Below are positions 47,406-60,941 of a DNA stretch of 64,000 bases, piece by piece. The position numbers were made by a program, and so were the translations under genes. The notes beneath the pieces were generated by a model that did no database searches, was not told where the DNA came from, and was given only the letters and a program-made list of their open reading frames with translations. Positions within the stretch are counted from its first letter, which is position 1; the number at the start of each line of letters is the position of its first letter. Origin of the DNA: Salticus scenicus (Eukaryota; Arthropoda; Arachnida; Araneae; Salticidae); contig OZ005652.1 of the NCBI GenBank assembly GCA_963930645.1, positions 263,391,356 through 263,455,355 on the forward strand, given 5' to 3'.

Positions 47406-47639
47406 GTGGAAATAATTACTTTTCTTTTTTGAAACATTCGGGCCACTAGTCACTGCTACAATCACGTAGCTGTGCCTCCTTTTGTATTTATTTTTAACGA
47501 AATAAAAAACTTTAAATCCATTCATTAAATTAGAGAAAAAATATAATGTTGGGTACTTTATTACAGTTTTTTCCCCTAGATTTATAATTACATAAATAAT
47601 ATAACTTGGGTTTAAAATATTCAGTAGCTGCATTATTAT

Positions 47640-48385
47640 TATTATTATTATGATTTTTTTTTTTTTTTTTTTTTTTTTAATGAATTATGTAATAAAATAT
47701 TATTAGATTACTTTCTTTTCATTTCTATGTATAAAATGAAATAATCCCCGAAGTTAACAGAAAAGAAAAGTTTTTTAAATGCATTTCTCTAGGAAGTTTT
47801 ATTAAAAGTTAGCTGAAAATATTTTTATGCTAAAATCTAAACATACATTTAAATGTGTGAAACATATCACATCAATTACTATTTTTGTAAACTTAAAAAA
47901 TAACTTTTTCAACGACACAAACATTGAACTGATTACAGAAAAAAAAAAAAGGGAATTTAGAAAAGGAATTTTTATATAATGGTGTGTTAGATAAAAAAAA
48001 AAAAAGAAAGAAAGAAAGAAAGAAAAAGATTTTAAAAAGTAATTTATTAAATATCATTTAATACTATTGAAATTTGTTTAAATAAAATCAAAATACTTCG
48101 GTTTTAAGACACTTAAAGATTACTATTAAAAATATTTGCATAAATGAACTACTGTAATGGATGAAAAAAAATTAAATATTAATAAAGAATATTTTTAAAA
48201 GTATTAATCTTTAAAAATAAAGTAATTTTTATATCTCGATTTATTGTTTTATTACTTTTTCTTGCACGTGAAATTCCAAAATGTCAGTAAGTTTTTGGAA
48301 CTGTTACTATATCATTATATGCTAATATATAAAATTATTTTTCAAACTTAATTACTAATATCTATCTTTTTTTTCGTAAAACTCT

Positions 48386-48420
<35 letters not shown>

Positions 48421-48690
48421 TTTTTGTACACGAAAATATTTTTAAGAAAGAAATATTGCATTAATCAAATACGAACTATTTTCACCGTCCGTAAGAGGGG
48501 AAAAAAAAAAACAATCCACCAAATGATCAGTCCTCCAAAAAGCAATTTACAAAAGAAGAAAAAAAAAAATGAAGAACATGAATCCCGTTCTTTCAAATCG
48601 AAAAGATCCTGTCTTTTCGTAGCTGATCAGCAACAACATTAATGTTATGGCAATTGTAAACATTCATTTTTCCGATCGTGTTATAGTTTC
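47640..48690. other. Non-coding AT-rich flank downstream of the cuticle gene
   Basis: It has T and A runs (47656-47679, 48391-48417) and an AAAG run near 48003. No canonical polyadenylation signal is evident close after the stop codon at 48695. Confidence 0.4.
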
Positions 48691-48694
48691 TGTT

Positions 48695-48898
48695 TCAAAA
48701 GTTCAAACTTGATCTTGTTTTAAAACCAAATTTCGGATGAGATTCATAGTGGACCACTTGCTTCTGTCCTCTAGGATCAACGTAACTGTAAGAACCTCTG
48801 ACTATTCCATCTGCGCTTCGTTCCTCGTAGCGAGCCATAGGGTTTAATAAATCGCCTGTACTGTAGCCAAATTTATATGAATGAGGTCCCATTATTCC
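48695..48898 (-). CDS. Cuticle protein, terminal exon with Rebers-Riddiford chitin-binding domain
   Basis: The exon begins after a clear acceptor (polypyrimidine then TTTTTTAG, AG at 48899-48900) in phase 0 and ends with TGA at 48695-48697, giving 67 codons. The protein contains YKFGYSTGD, ARYEERSADGIVRGSYSYVD and a QKQVVHYES segment. This is the pattern of the arthropod chitin_bind_4 domain: aromatic residues spaced along beta strands, then G-x-Y-x-Y-x-D and V-x-Y. The domain binds chitin in the extracellular cuticle. It is short for the family and lacks the usual tail after the domain. By phase and strand it probably joins the exon at 57783-58787; that link is inference. Confidence 0.8.
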   Translation of the reverse strand, partial: GIMGPHSYKFGYSTGDLLNPMARYEERSADGIVRGSYSYVDPRGQKQVVHYESHPKFGFKTRSSLNF

Positions 48899-51800
48899 CT
48901 AAAAAAGGAAAACAATAGATGAAAATATGTTGCTTGAATTATTTTTTCCTGATGCTTCACATAATAATAATAATACTAATAATAACTGAGCAATTCTGTC
49001 AAGTAGTAATCTTTTTTTTTAACTTGGGAAATAATCTGATTATATAATTTATAATTGTACGTGTAATTTTAAGTTCATAGAGAATATGTGAAAAAACCAC
49101 TGCTTTTCAAACAGCTCAGAAAAGCCTTAACGAATGATGAATAAGAAAATACCATGAACTATCATCAAATAGGCAATAATTGTTTCGGGTGGAAATATCT
49201 AAGCCCTATACCTTGATTAAGAAAAATATTCTAGGCACAAATTCAGCAGGAAAGTAGCAACACACACCTGTTTACTTTTTCTCTCCTAATGAAAAGTAGA
49301 GTTTAATTATTTTTATCAAAAATAATAGTTGTGCGTTTTTAGCAAATTATGACTTTTATTTATTTATTTTTTTTTTTTTTAAGATCATTGTTTAACTTCA
49401 ATGTTGAAACTTATTTATTAGTGTAAAAGCATTTCAGATCTTTTAAAAAAGAAAAGAGCTTTCTTTATCATAACTATAACAAGATTATAAATTTTTTTTA
49501 ATGCGCACAAGAGTCCTAAACCTTTATTTGATATACGACGGCTAAACTGTCGTAATGGATAACAAACTACAAATTATTTACAATGCAAATAGAACATTTT
49601 TTTTTTTCTTTTTTTAGATTTAAAACTTATTTTCCTTTTTCAGACAAGCGCCCTCTGTAGTCATATAGCACTTCAAGTAGAAGAAACTACAAGGGGTCAT
49701 TCTTAATTCTGGAAATAATTTTTTAGTTGTTTAATTATCATGTTTAAGTCAAATTAAACAAACTTTAAACGAATGATGATAACATTAAAAATGAATTTCT
49801 TTAAGAAATATATATATGTTTTTTTTCATTACACATTATCATACAAGTTCAGCAGAAGGCAAAGGAAACTCACATACATTACTGTCCTAAGGCCAGCAAT
49901 TACTTAAAGTACGTTTAATTTATATATAAGTATATTTAAATTATATCTATAGGAAAAGTTTAATAAATGGAGCAATATTAAGAACAAATTGAAAATAACA
50001 CTCATTATTATTATTACTGCTGAGGAAAAAATACTCGTCACTATTAAAAATTGTTTTTAAAGTTATCTGTGTTATTCTTTTGAAATGTTAATGATGTAAT
50101 GGATTTTATCATATAAAAATTGTAATATAACACGAGAATACTAACAAAAAATTCTGTACTAATATTTTACTATTAATTTTCAAGCGATTAAATTTCTCAG
50201 TCATTAACATGGACGCCTGTAATATGTCAACCAAACTATTCTTTCAATTCATACATATATGTGTATATATATATATATATATGGAAACATTATGACATGT
50301 TTTTTAATACTATTTATTGTGATTAAGATAATATGTCACAATAGGGTTATCATTTAAAAACAAATGCAAAATTTAAAAGGAACTATAAAGAAAAGAAATG
50401 CAAACATATCTATGTATTTTCTATTTAAATACTGAATATTTTTTATCATAAAACAGAATTTGATGAAATCTTATTCATAAAGATATCGCTGAGTAAGGTA
50501 ACATTTTATTTTTCCTAACGTCATTTCCATGCTTTTCAAAATCGACAACTTTTTTTATTGACATTAATTAAGAGATTGTAATTAAAAATATTCATTTTCT
50601 GCTACAAATGCGCTAAATAATACAATTAAAACAACGCTATATATTAATTTTATAATGTCTATTTCTAATATGCATTTTCTCTGTTTCTAATTAATTCATT
50701 AGTTTAATAAATTTCGATAATTATTTATTTTTAACTTTATTTTCTTATTTATTTTTAATTTGTAATGAGTTTTGTTAACTTTAATCATATTAATTAATTA
50801 ATTAGTAACAATTATAATCAAATTTCCTATGTTTAATCAATATTTCGCGCTGTGATGTTTCAAAAGCTAAATTTCAAATTATAAATATCTACGAATACTT
50901 TCCAACACAGATAAAATTATAACTAATTATGAATTATATGTCTGCATGTGTGGCCGACAGTCAGTTCGCGTTTTAACTTTTATAAACATACTTGGATAAT
51001 TACTAAATTCGAGTGTCTTTTTAATATACAGCTTTCTTCTGTACTTTATATCTTATTAAAATTATTTTCTGTTGTATTTTTAATCTAGAAATTATCCTCT
51101 AAGTGTGAATATTTATATGAAGCTACGTTTTCGAATGTCATCAAAATTGCTACTACGCTTATTTAATTGAAAATTATATTGAACCGGAATATTCTTAAAC
51201 TCTTTTGATTATCATTTTTTTTTTTTTTTTTTTTTTTTTTTTCTTTTTATGAAAAGGCCGAATTAATTTTAGCAAGAACAAAAGAAGCCATGATTAATCT
51301 GAACTTATTGTCATTTTTCGTTCTTCTCAAAATGACTTATAATCTTTCAATCAAAAATCTGGAGTATATACGCAGCCGAAGTTACTATCCTAATTATTTT
51401 CTATTGGCTTATTAATATCTTAATATCTTGTTATATTTCCACCAAATTTAAACTGCTAGTGATACAATGTTATTCCATACACTTCTCAAAAAATAAGTAC
51501 ACTCTTCTCCTTTTTGAGAAGTTTAATTTCTTATAATAGCTCAGAGTAAGACTTTCTCATTTTTAAGAATTTTTTTTTTCTCATTTAACTACTATTCATT
51601 TCAAATTTTAGATCATTTTATCTATAACTGGTGAATTTTCTAGAACAAAGTTTTCTAGAATCCGAAAAGACTAGAAATTGCATAACATTATCTAAATAAT
51701 TAACATAATGACATAATGAAAAAATGAAAAATAAACAATTTAGATTTAAACAAAAGTGATTTTTAAACAAAAATCACTTTTAAACAACATCCCTTGACGG

Positions 51801-54800
51801 GGGTTAAACCTACAATCTCTGGTTTCGCAGCTCGACTCTTTCTCGGAGACAAGACGTTCACAGACGAAACAATTTTTTTTATAATATTACAGGAGTAAAA
51901 AAAAAAAAAAAAAAAAAAACTTGAAAAGGAGAAGTTTCTACTCGGAGTGCTATAAGAAATGAAACTTCTCAAAAATGAAAAGACCCTGCTTATTTTTGAA
52001 AAGATCCAGCTTGTTTTTGAAAAAATTCTGCTTTTTTTTTCTTTTTTTTTTTTTTTTTTTTGAGAAATGTGTTTTAACAGTGTACATTATTCAAAGGATT
52101 TATAAAACAAATTAAAGTATTTATCACAACGCCTTTTATTAAATTAAATTATTTGTAATTATACTTATTTTTACTAATATTTCCATATTTGAGAAAGCAA
52201 CGGCTCTCGCATTTTTTTTTGAGCAAAATCTTCTGAAAAAGATATGAGAAGGCTCATCTTCTCCTTTTTAAGTAGTTGATTTTTAACAGTGTTGTGCAAA
52301 TATTTTTCATTTTCCATATTAAATCCAATATTTTAGGGGCAGTTTACACTTTCAACTTTTTTTTTTCTTTTTTAGTATGATAAAAATTACGAACTTGATG
52401 CATTTCAATATTCAAGTAAGTATAATTTAAAACTATATTCTTTTTTAAAAATCGTTTATAACTACACATTTAATTAAAATGCTAAAAATAAATAAATAAA
52501 TAAAATAACAAAAATCTAATTCCTTTAAAGCCCTACTGCTTTTTTAAATACACTTACATTTTCGCTTGAATTTCAAAAGAAGAAATATTTATTAATGTAT
52601 AATACACAAGACTACGTTAAGAATTTTTTTATGCATCTAATATTATATTTAACGAAATTTTTTTTTTATTGTTCTAAAATTTAAATCTCTATCTCAAAAG
52701 GAAAAAACTGAACACTTAGAAAAAGCTATTTTAAATTTGTTTTTATAAATAATCACCCCTTAAAAAGTAATATTCGCTGTATAATATCTCACCATATAAT
52801 GGAGTATACGTAAAAATCAAGTATCAACTACAAACAGTTAAACAGGCTTTCATTTAACATAAAAAAAAAAAAAAAAACCAGAAAGAAAAATATTGAAGTT
52901 AACTATCCTATTAACTCTCAAATAAACTTAAAAGTTGGTATGCTGCTAAAATTTCAGGCATTAAAAAAACGAATTTATATTGTAGGCTTAGATTGATAAA
53001 TACAGTATACTTTGGAGAAAAGCCATAAATTCTTGAAATTTCTGATTTTTTAAAGATAAGTATTTAAATTGTATATCTATACATGTTATATTGCCCTATT
53101 ATAACGTCAACGTTGGAAGTTTTCTTTTCTCTTCCTTTTTTTTCTTTTTCTTCGTATTAATATTATCCAACGTTACGTTATGTCATAATCTAATTGAATA
53201 TTAACAAGCAAACCTAAATTTACTCTCTTCTCTATTTGCACACAATGCATTCCGACGAATATAAGGTTTCATATAATCTATGTTTAGTCCTGATATACAG
53301 CTTGATTATTCTGAAATGTTCTCTCAAATGATTAAATATCGGTATTTAATTAATATCTACCAAAAAATTTTCGTTTTTCGTTTTTGTAAAATGTTTACGT
53401 TTACTTTAAAGTTGTCACATAATATAAAGACAACCCTCAACACCCCCTCCTAATATTAATAATAATAATAAATAAATAAATAAATAACGATTGAACTGAT
53501 ACATTTCTTTTTTCTCTCGTTTTATTCTCATGACGATGTTTCAATGGATGCGGACAACAAAACCTTTTAACAGACCACCAGAGCGTAACAATGGAACACA
53601 ATTCGGTAATTGAACAGTCTATTATAGGACTTTGACTGTGAATCGAGTCAACTGGAGCAGAACGAAACTACTGTTCTTTCTTTTAAATAATAATAAATGA
53701 ATTTTTGATGAAATTTTATTTTCTATATTTATGTATGTTTCCTTAATTTATTATTCAAAATGCTACAGAACAACGTTCTTTAAAAAAAAAAAAAAAATAT
53801 TATTTTCAGAACAAAAATCATACATTTCTTGTCATTTCTTTAAAGCAATTATCTTGAAATTATTTTCGCAAAAACTGCTCGCTTTCAAAATATAAAATTT
53901 TCAACCCCCCGCCCCCTCTTTTTTTTTTTTTTTTTTTTTTTGTATTACCTTAAAGCATTCCACTTTCCAGTTATGATAACTACTTATTTTTCTTAAAGAA
54001 ATAAATTTTAAACTAAGCTTATTTTTTATTACTATAAAATATATCCCTTGTATCCAACGCGTACCAGGAAATTTTTCAGAGATGTCATTTTATTGGGACG
54101 AACCCCCTTTTGTTTTTAAGGGAACATAGCGTAAAATGTTACATTGGGAAGGAAATACTAGATAGAAGTAGATTCATTATCATAACGTTTAGTGAAGTGT
54201 GACTTGTTATAATATATGAAATAATAATTCAGTCATTCAAATTTGTTACAAACAGAAAATGTTTGTTGCAGTCTTTTTTTTTTTTTTTTTAATTCTGTGC
54301 ATTATTATAACTTTATCACTTTGGAATGCAATATATTATATATTCATTGACATCGTTCAAGATTTTGAAAATAGTTTCCTAATAAAATAAATTCCAAAAC
54401 GTTAATGATGTATTTCCCAAACGGATAAGCTAAACAGAATAATATGAGAAATCCTTTTAAGGAATACGGTAAAACGTTTAGAAAAGGAAAATTTTAAAAG
54501 CATAAAAAAAGCAACATTTAAATTTCAGTGTTTCAATTAAATATTTTTAATAATAAACAGAAAAATATTTGATTTGTTAAATTGGATTTATTAATATAAT
54601 TTTAAGTAACATTTAAATTATAACACAAATTAATCGTTCGTATGTAGCGGCATAGTTATTTTTCCAATTTTTCCAAATTCTACTTTTATGTTACTTTATT
54701 TCTTTATTTTTAGCAATAGCATTTTTGAATAGTAGAATTTGAATAATTTTATAATCGCAAATTATTACAAAATTTTACTAGATGGAAACAATAGCACTAA

Positions 54801-55313
54801 ATAAAAGGAACGGATGAGATTTTCATTGAAAAACAATCAGAAATGTGATAATTATTAATTATGTCACTCACTTCTCTGCATTACGATTTATTTTAACAAA
54901 ACATATCCGATTGATTTGAGAGAAAATTCACTAAAAATGCGAGTTGTTTCAAATTCTTGAAAAAAAATAAAAAAAGAGGTTCGTATAAGTTGAAATTAAA
55001 TATTTGCATTAATTATAAAGCACTCTTCAACTGTAACATATTTTTGCATAGAAAATTCGAAATAATTTTCACAAGGAAGAAAAGTAAACAGGACGGCAAC
55101 GGAGTTTGGGTGCTTGGCTCAAAGCACCAAAGCATTAAAAATTGAGCTGTCCGGCCATTAGCGTAATAAATCATCCATTAACATCCAGCTATTTTGCAGT
55201 AAAACTTATCGATTAGTTCATCCATAAGACTATGTTGTTGTTTACAGAACAAATGCATATTTCCAACTTTTAAGTGCGCAATATCTTCTATTTTCCCATC
55301 CAAAATAATACTT

Positions 55314-55440
55314 CTGGGGATCATCATTCCCTCCATGAAAGATCAAAATTGCAATGGCATGTTCTTCCCAGACTACTCTTAAGGATGAATACCAGGTCGT
55401 CGCCAATTGCTCATAGCGTAGTACTAGTGCAACGTAAAAA
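55314..55440 (-). repeat. Dispersed repeat (SINE-like), copy 2
   Basis: On the minus strand it is homologous to 9881-10022. The alignment runs through ttttacgt, cactagta, caattggcgacg, 'atgccattgcaattttgat' and gatccccag. The open frame at 55274-55585 on the other strand is incidental. Confidence 0.65.
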
Positions 55441-55947
55441 ATCCAGTGCCAGTCTGGTCACCACCGAGGTCGAGAAGCGACACTTTTCTCTCTTGTGTAA
55501 ACTAAACCCACTTTTACCTCTGAAATGGATTGCATTCAGTCGAAGTTTTAAACTTTCAGCTGTACTTATCCCATTACATAAATAATGGTAATAATAATGT
55601 ACTTACCCACTATATGAATGGGAATGTAAATTTCGAGTAGTTTCATTTTATATCCTATATTTTTTAGGAGCTCTATAAACCAATCCTCAATGCTATAGGA
55701 AATATGCTTTTGGGAAGCTGAAGAATGTATGTTGATTATAAACTTAAAGAAATATCTTTCATAAACTATAATGTATTTGAATTCTTTTGTGACTCCCTAC
55801 ACACGAAAAAGAAGCGTTAATAATATCATTTTCAATAAGATACGTGATATAGAGAACCTGAATAAACATATGACAGTTTTGAGGTAATGTAGGAAATAAA
55901 TTACAGAAATGACACAAGGCTACAATAGGCATTTTCGATTCTATTCC

Positions 55948-55948
55948 A

Positions 55949-55983
<35 letters not shown>
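55948..55983. repeat. (TG)n microsatellite
   Basis: About 17 TG units lie within the putative cuticle-gene intron. Confidence 0.95.
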
Positions 55984-55985
<2 letters not shown>

Positions 55986-57782
55986 CGAGACGGGAAATTT
56001 TTATTTGCTTTTATGATGTCTTTAATTAAAATTTCTTTATTAATATTTGTGTGCTTTCAAAGTATCCTGCAGCTAAAATTGGTCAGCGAATTGTCACCAA
56101 ATTTTGTATAAGGACAATGCATTAGGAGAAAGGAATTATTACTTAAGGAATTAATTTTTTTTTTAAATATTCATTAGGTAATGCATTGCTTGATAAAACG
56201 AAAATATAAAAAATCAAATGATTCGTACAGAATATAAGAGTAATTTTTACATTTATTGTTCCGTTTTCGACCCCATGAGAGTCATTCCGTTTATTTAATT
56301 TCTGGTTTTGCCATAAAAGGCTCCACCTGTTTATTTTATTTTTTTCTGTCTAAACGCATTATATGAATCGTCCACGTGACAAATTTGGTGGAGATCTGTT
56401 AAATTATAAACATCCTATACACACTTCTCATTGTACAACTGTACAAAATTTTGCCCTTTGGTTTGGCAAGACAATTTTATTATAAATAACCTAATAAAAA
56501 AAATTAATTAAGAAAGCACAGTGATCAAATTCTAAATGTCCATGCTTTTTACCTTGGTGTACTTATCCTAATTAAATTGCAAAATTTTATGTCAATGGCA
56601 ACGATTTTTCGAAAGGGGTGTTCAATTTGAAAGTTTCAGTTTTATTATTAATGTCATATATTTTTTGCTGTATGTTCTAAAAAATTAAGATATGAAGAAG
56701 AAATATATTAGTATTTAAGATATTTCTACATTCCTGTATTTTTAATTTATTTATATCATGCATAGGTAAATGGGCTCTTCCCACCTGACGTCTGAGGTCA
56801 CATGATAGAGGAAAAACAAATAGCAGACAAAGTCTTGTTTATCTATAGTGATTGCTGAAATAACATATTTTCTATTCTTATTTTTGATCAATCGTATTTA
56901 ATCTGTGTTATTTTTTTATACATCATCATTTTTAATCCATTTTATATCATTATTCATCCTCTTTTTTTTTGCTGTATACATTTACAATCATCATTTAGTT
57001 TATATTTGTTATTGATGTTCATGAAGAACATGTTTAATAATCAGATTTTTGGTATTTAAATCAGTGACAGTGCAATATCGTACTGCTTAAATCCATTTAG
57101 ACCAGTAATTAAGTTAATTAACTTGTTGTAACAACTTTATGCAATTAAATTAAATGAAAACATTTTAAAATTTCAAATTATAATCCACAAACATTCCACA
57201 AGAAGCTATTATTTATTGCTAGATCAGTTAATGTTACAGTTACACTACAATATACAAAAATCGATTCTTATAGGTAAAAATAAATAAGCACATAAAATGT
57301 TTTTTAAAAATTATTAAATTTACAAATACAATTATTCTACTGTTTACAGATGCACAATATTACTTTTATTTTATTTTATATTAAATATTAAAATTTTTGT
57401 TCTTAAGAACAATATTTAATTGAATTCGATTCTCAGAATTCATGTATTCGTTTTCCTCTATCACGTGATTGAGCAGACGACGGTGGGAAGAGCCCATTAA
57501 AGATAATGAAAGACAAATGTATGGCTGATGCTGTCTGTTAAGTTTAACAGTTCAACTTATTATTCTTTAGCAGTATATTGTTATGAGTTACGTAGTACGG
57601 GAGTTCATTTAGTTTCATACGAAATCTATTTATCAGAAGATCATTTGAACTATCATTTCCAACTTTAAATATATTGGAGTAATTAGATAATAGTTTTTAT
57701 TATGATTATTTTTTATTTTTATTTTTACAATGTTACACTTTTACAATAAAGTTTTACGTAAAGGTAAATATATTTTGCTTAC

Positions 57783-58787
57783 CTGCTCATGAAACTGTTG
57801 TCTTACTGGTTTTCCAAAACCCTGCGAAGATGGGAAAGGTTTCTCGTCACGAACAGCAAATTTCGGAGCAATAGAATCTGTATTAAAGTCTGAAGACCAA
57901 GGTTTTGATCTTGGTAAAGGCTTGAATTTGGAATCTGTATTGAAATTCATCTTTGGCACATGCATCGGACCTGGCATTCTAGAAAGAGGTTTGAATGTGC
58001 TGTGGTGACTGTGTATTGCCGCACGTGGAAGTAATGGCTCGGGAGGATGTTCAGAAGATTCATCTTTGACAATGATTGGTTCATCGACGACAGGTGGTAG
58101 AGGTCTTCGTGGCTTAACTGATTTGTGATGCGGCTTATCTTCTGTATATCGCCATGGTGGTACTTCTATTGGCCTTCTTTGATGGAAATCACGAGGATGA
58201 GTTGCCGAATGAAGAGCATCCATGAAGGGATCAGATGCTGCATGGATAATATCCGAGATAGTATCTGCTTTCTCGGAATCGTAATCATCGGTAAGATCTA
58301 ATATCCTAATAGGTTTTCGATTATTTGGATTACGTCTGTCGTAAATTTCTTCAGAAGAACTCGTGTCAATTTCTTCAGAGGTAGCATAGAAATTTTTCCT
58401 GGGAGGTGCAATGTAAGCTGATCGTTGAGATTTTTTCTCGAGACTTTCAAAATAGTCATCTCTCTTGTTAAAGTCTATGGATTCTCTGGAGTTCAAAACA
58501 TCATTCTCGTTTGGATCGTCAGATAAATGTAGTAATTCTCTGTCCATATTTACCCAAGAACCTTCAACTCTGGATTCTGATACCATTTCAGATTTTGTGT
58601 TATTTATCTGTTCTTTCAGGTCTTCATTTGAGTCTTTACCGTAAATTTCTGATTTTATTTCTTCTATTAATGCTTCTTTCAATAAATCTTCTACTGCAAC
58701 AAAGTCAGCTTTTGAAGGATTTAAATTTTTTGTGTCATCAGTGTTTGTAGTAGCTAATACACATTTAATCATAACCAGAAAGAATAT
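57783..58787 (-). CDS. Large exon of a secreted acidic and proline-rich protein, probably the same cuticle gene
   Basis: The exon runs from an acceptor (tttctcattttag, AG at 58788-58789) to a donor (CAG then GTAAGC), with 335 codons open throughout in phase 0. The first residues IFFLVMIKCVLA look like the core of a signal peptide. The true start Met is therefore probably in a short upstream exon, and the ATG at 58772 may not be the start. The next about 130 residues are acidic (EDLLKEALIEEIKSEIYG), followed by an RRNPNNRKPIRILDLTDDYD segment and a proline-, histidine- and arginine-rich region (RPIEVPPWRY, KPRRPLPPVV). A short motif FNTDS occurs twice. No known domain is recognised. A chitin-binding exon on the same strand and phase 8.9 kb downstream suggests a cuticle protein with a long, probably disordered N-terminal part. 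Confidence 0.75.
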
Positions 58788-59099
58788 CTAAAATGAGAAA
58801 AAAAAACCTTCTGCAATCAAACGTAACCGATAGTTAATAATGCTTAAATAATAATGTTTAAATAATAATGCTAGTAAAAATTTATGCATTAATTCATAAA
58901 TATTTTTTTTTATTAACACATTAACATTAAAATATCCTTTTGCAGTTAATACACATTTAATCATAACTAGAAACAATATCTGATGTGGAAAAAAAAAAAA
59001 AAAAAAAAACTTTTTGCAGTCAAAACGCAATTGATAGTTAATAATATTTAAATAATAATGCTAATAAAAATTTCTGCATTAATTCATAAGTATTTTTTA
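58754..59099 (-). repeat. Tandem duplication covering the 5' edge of the large exon
   Basis: Unit 1 (58754-58910) and unit 2 (58945-59099) share 'taatacacatttaatcata', 'gatagttaataat' and 'aaatttmtgcattaattcat'. Unit 2 keeps an AG acceptor and the hydrophobic codons (ILFLVMIKCVL) but then runs into unrelated sequence, so it looks like a non-functional partial copy of the signal-peptide end of the exon. Confidence 0.75.
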
Positions 59100-60095
59100 C
59101 TTTCTCTTACCCATAAGGTAGAGAAAGTATTGTTTTTGGGTCAAATTTTCGAACGCGAGATTTTGTTATATTTACACGTTTTGAGGTATAAAGAATACGA
59201 AAATCATGTTTTTAGCAAATGGTCTGTGTGTATGTCTGTGTGTCTGTCTATGTGTCTGTCTGTTATCAGCATATCTCAAAAACAAATTATGGCAGAAAGT
59301 TCAAACTTGGTATTCTAAATGTGTATCATATAGGGATGCTACAGTAAGCTTTTCGTTAAGATCAAGCTAATGGTTTGTGTACAGGGACAATCAAGAGAAT
59401 TCTAATACATTACCTCTATGGGGGAAATTGCAGGAAAGTAGAGTTTAACGTCTATAGACTGCACTAAACCAAATGAAACGAATATATATATTTTGTAATA
59501 GAGATAGTTAACTGGGAATTTTTTTTTGTGTGGAGTCCCCTACGAGGGGAGTAAATTTTCATGATGGGTATCTTTCAAAAGAGCTCGCCAATACCTTTAA
59601 AACGAATGGTTGAACCATCGACCTGCGATAATTTAAAACAAAGTTATCGATTTTTTTTACTTTTAACGAAAAAAAAAACCTTAGAAAAAAAATCGTACTT
59701 TTTTTTTTTTTTTTTATTTTGAGAATAAAATGGAAATTTTTTTTGGATATTTGGTGTTATACTACTTCTCTAATATGGAAATCGTCTGCATTATCATGAA
59801 AGATAATTTTTTTAAATAATAATTTTAATAAATTATTTTTTAAAAACAGACTTATTTTTTAATAACCGAATTAAATTCTATATAAATGTAGGTGCATTAA
59901 TGAAACGGGGGGTTGAGGGGGGCGATAGCCCCCCTCACACAGAACTAATTATCATATAAAGCTCTTCAGAAGCCTAATATGAATTGTTTAACATAGGTTT
60001 ACATAACAGTACTCGTTATCTTACCTATTAATCTGCAACCTGTATTTATTGTATTAAATTTCAAAGTAAGAGAAAGTCGTGTGAGTGACACACCA
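59099..60095 (+). mobile_element. Helitron-like (HINE) element, ACTTTCTCTTACC family
   Basis: The left hairpin ACTTTCTCTTACC with GGTAGAGAAAGT (59099-59129) is followed by a GTGTGTCTGTCTATGTGTCTGT core (59226-59262) and 'catatctcaaa'. The right end has gtaagagaaagt (60066-60077) and a GTGTGagtgACACAC stem (60079-60094). A perfect C/G hairpin (tgaggggggcgatagccccc) lies at about 59912-59936. It begins at the edge of the exon duplication. Confidence 0.75.
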
Positions 60096-60429
60096 GATTA
60101 TTTTCTATTAACACAGTTTTATTAACTTGACATGGTGTGATTGTTACTGTATGTAACTGAATCTTGCAATTCAATTTTCGGCCCCTTCTTGTCTTTCGAT
60201 TGACATGAAACTTTGCACACGACTTCCTAATCAATGACAATACTATATACAAGGGTTTTCAGGCACTTTTCCCATCAGGGGCCGGTTTCAGGGAGAAAGT
60301 TCCAGGGACAAACAAAAAATCTTACATATATAAAATACTATCGTTTGCGGCACAGGATTTGGACGTATATGTGTGACGTCGAGTGGCAACAATTTAATTT
60401 TTTTGAAGCTTTAATAGTATGTAAATAAT

Positions 60430-60471
60430 CTGGCGTGTCACTCAAAAGATTTTCTCTTACTTAGCATTTCA
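60430..60471 (-). mobile_element. 3' end fragment, ACTTTCTCTTACC family, opposite orientation
   Basis: The complement reads taagtaagagaaaatc followed by a gagtgacacgccag tail, the diverged 3' end of the element that finishes at 60095. No matching left end was found. Confidence 0.5.
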
Positions 60472-60941
60472 ATAGTATAAACATATATTTCTACAGTTAT
60501 TATTTTGTGCCTTTTAGTTCACATTAAAAAAAAAAAAAAGGGTTTTTTTTTTTTTTTTTTAAGGATAATTTTATTAATTAAAAATTTCTATTTCTTTCAT
60601 AAAAGAAAAGTTTTTAATAAGTTTTTTTTTTAAATAAATTGCAATAAAGTAGCGCGGAATATCAAAAGAAAAAAATATTTTTTATTAATTATATTTTGCT
60701 TCTTTTTTTTTTTTTTGTTTTATAAAAGTCATACAACTCCTTTTCTACACAAAATCCTATTACTTAAAAAATCAAAATGACGATATATTTTTGTATACAT
60801 ACATACATTTCAAGCATATCTACATATATGCATACATATCAATACATATATAAATTTATATGCTCGAGTTATATGTTCTGAATAATAATTATCAAATTAA
60901 AGCAAAAAAAAAATGTTCAATAGAATATACATAAGCTTCTT

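Larger units (their letters stand above)
48899..57782 (-). other. Putative intron of about 8.9 kb
   Basis: It is bounded by a donor (GTAAGC at 57782) and an acceptor (AG at 48899), both phase 0. The content is AT-rich with many A/T runs, an (AT)n at about 50264-50282, a (TG)n at about 55948-55982, and a dispersed repeat at 55314-55440. No other convincing exon is seen inside, though small ones could be missed. Confidence 0.55.

Noticed and set aside
55274..55585. 103-codon open frame
   Set aside because: It lies antisense to a dispersed repeat with a copy at 9.9 kb.
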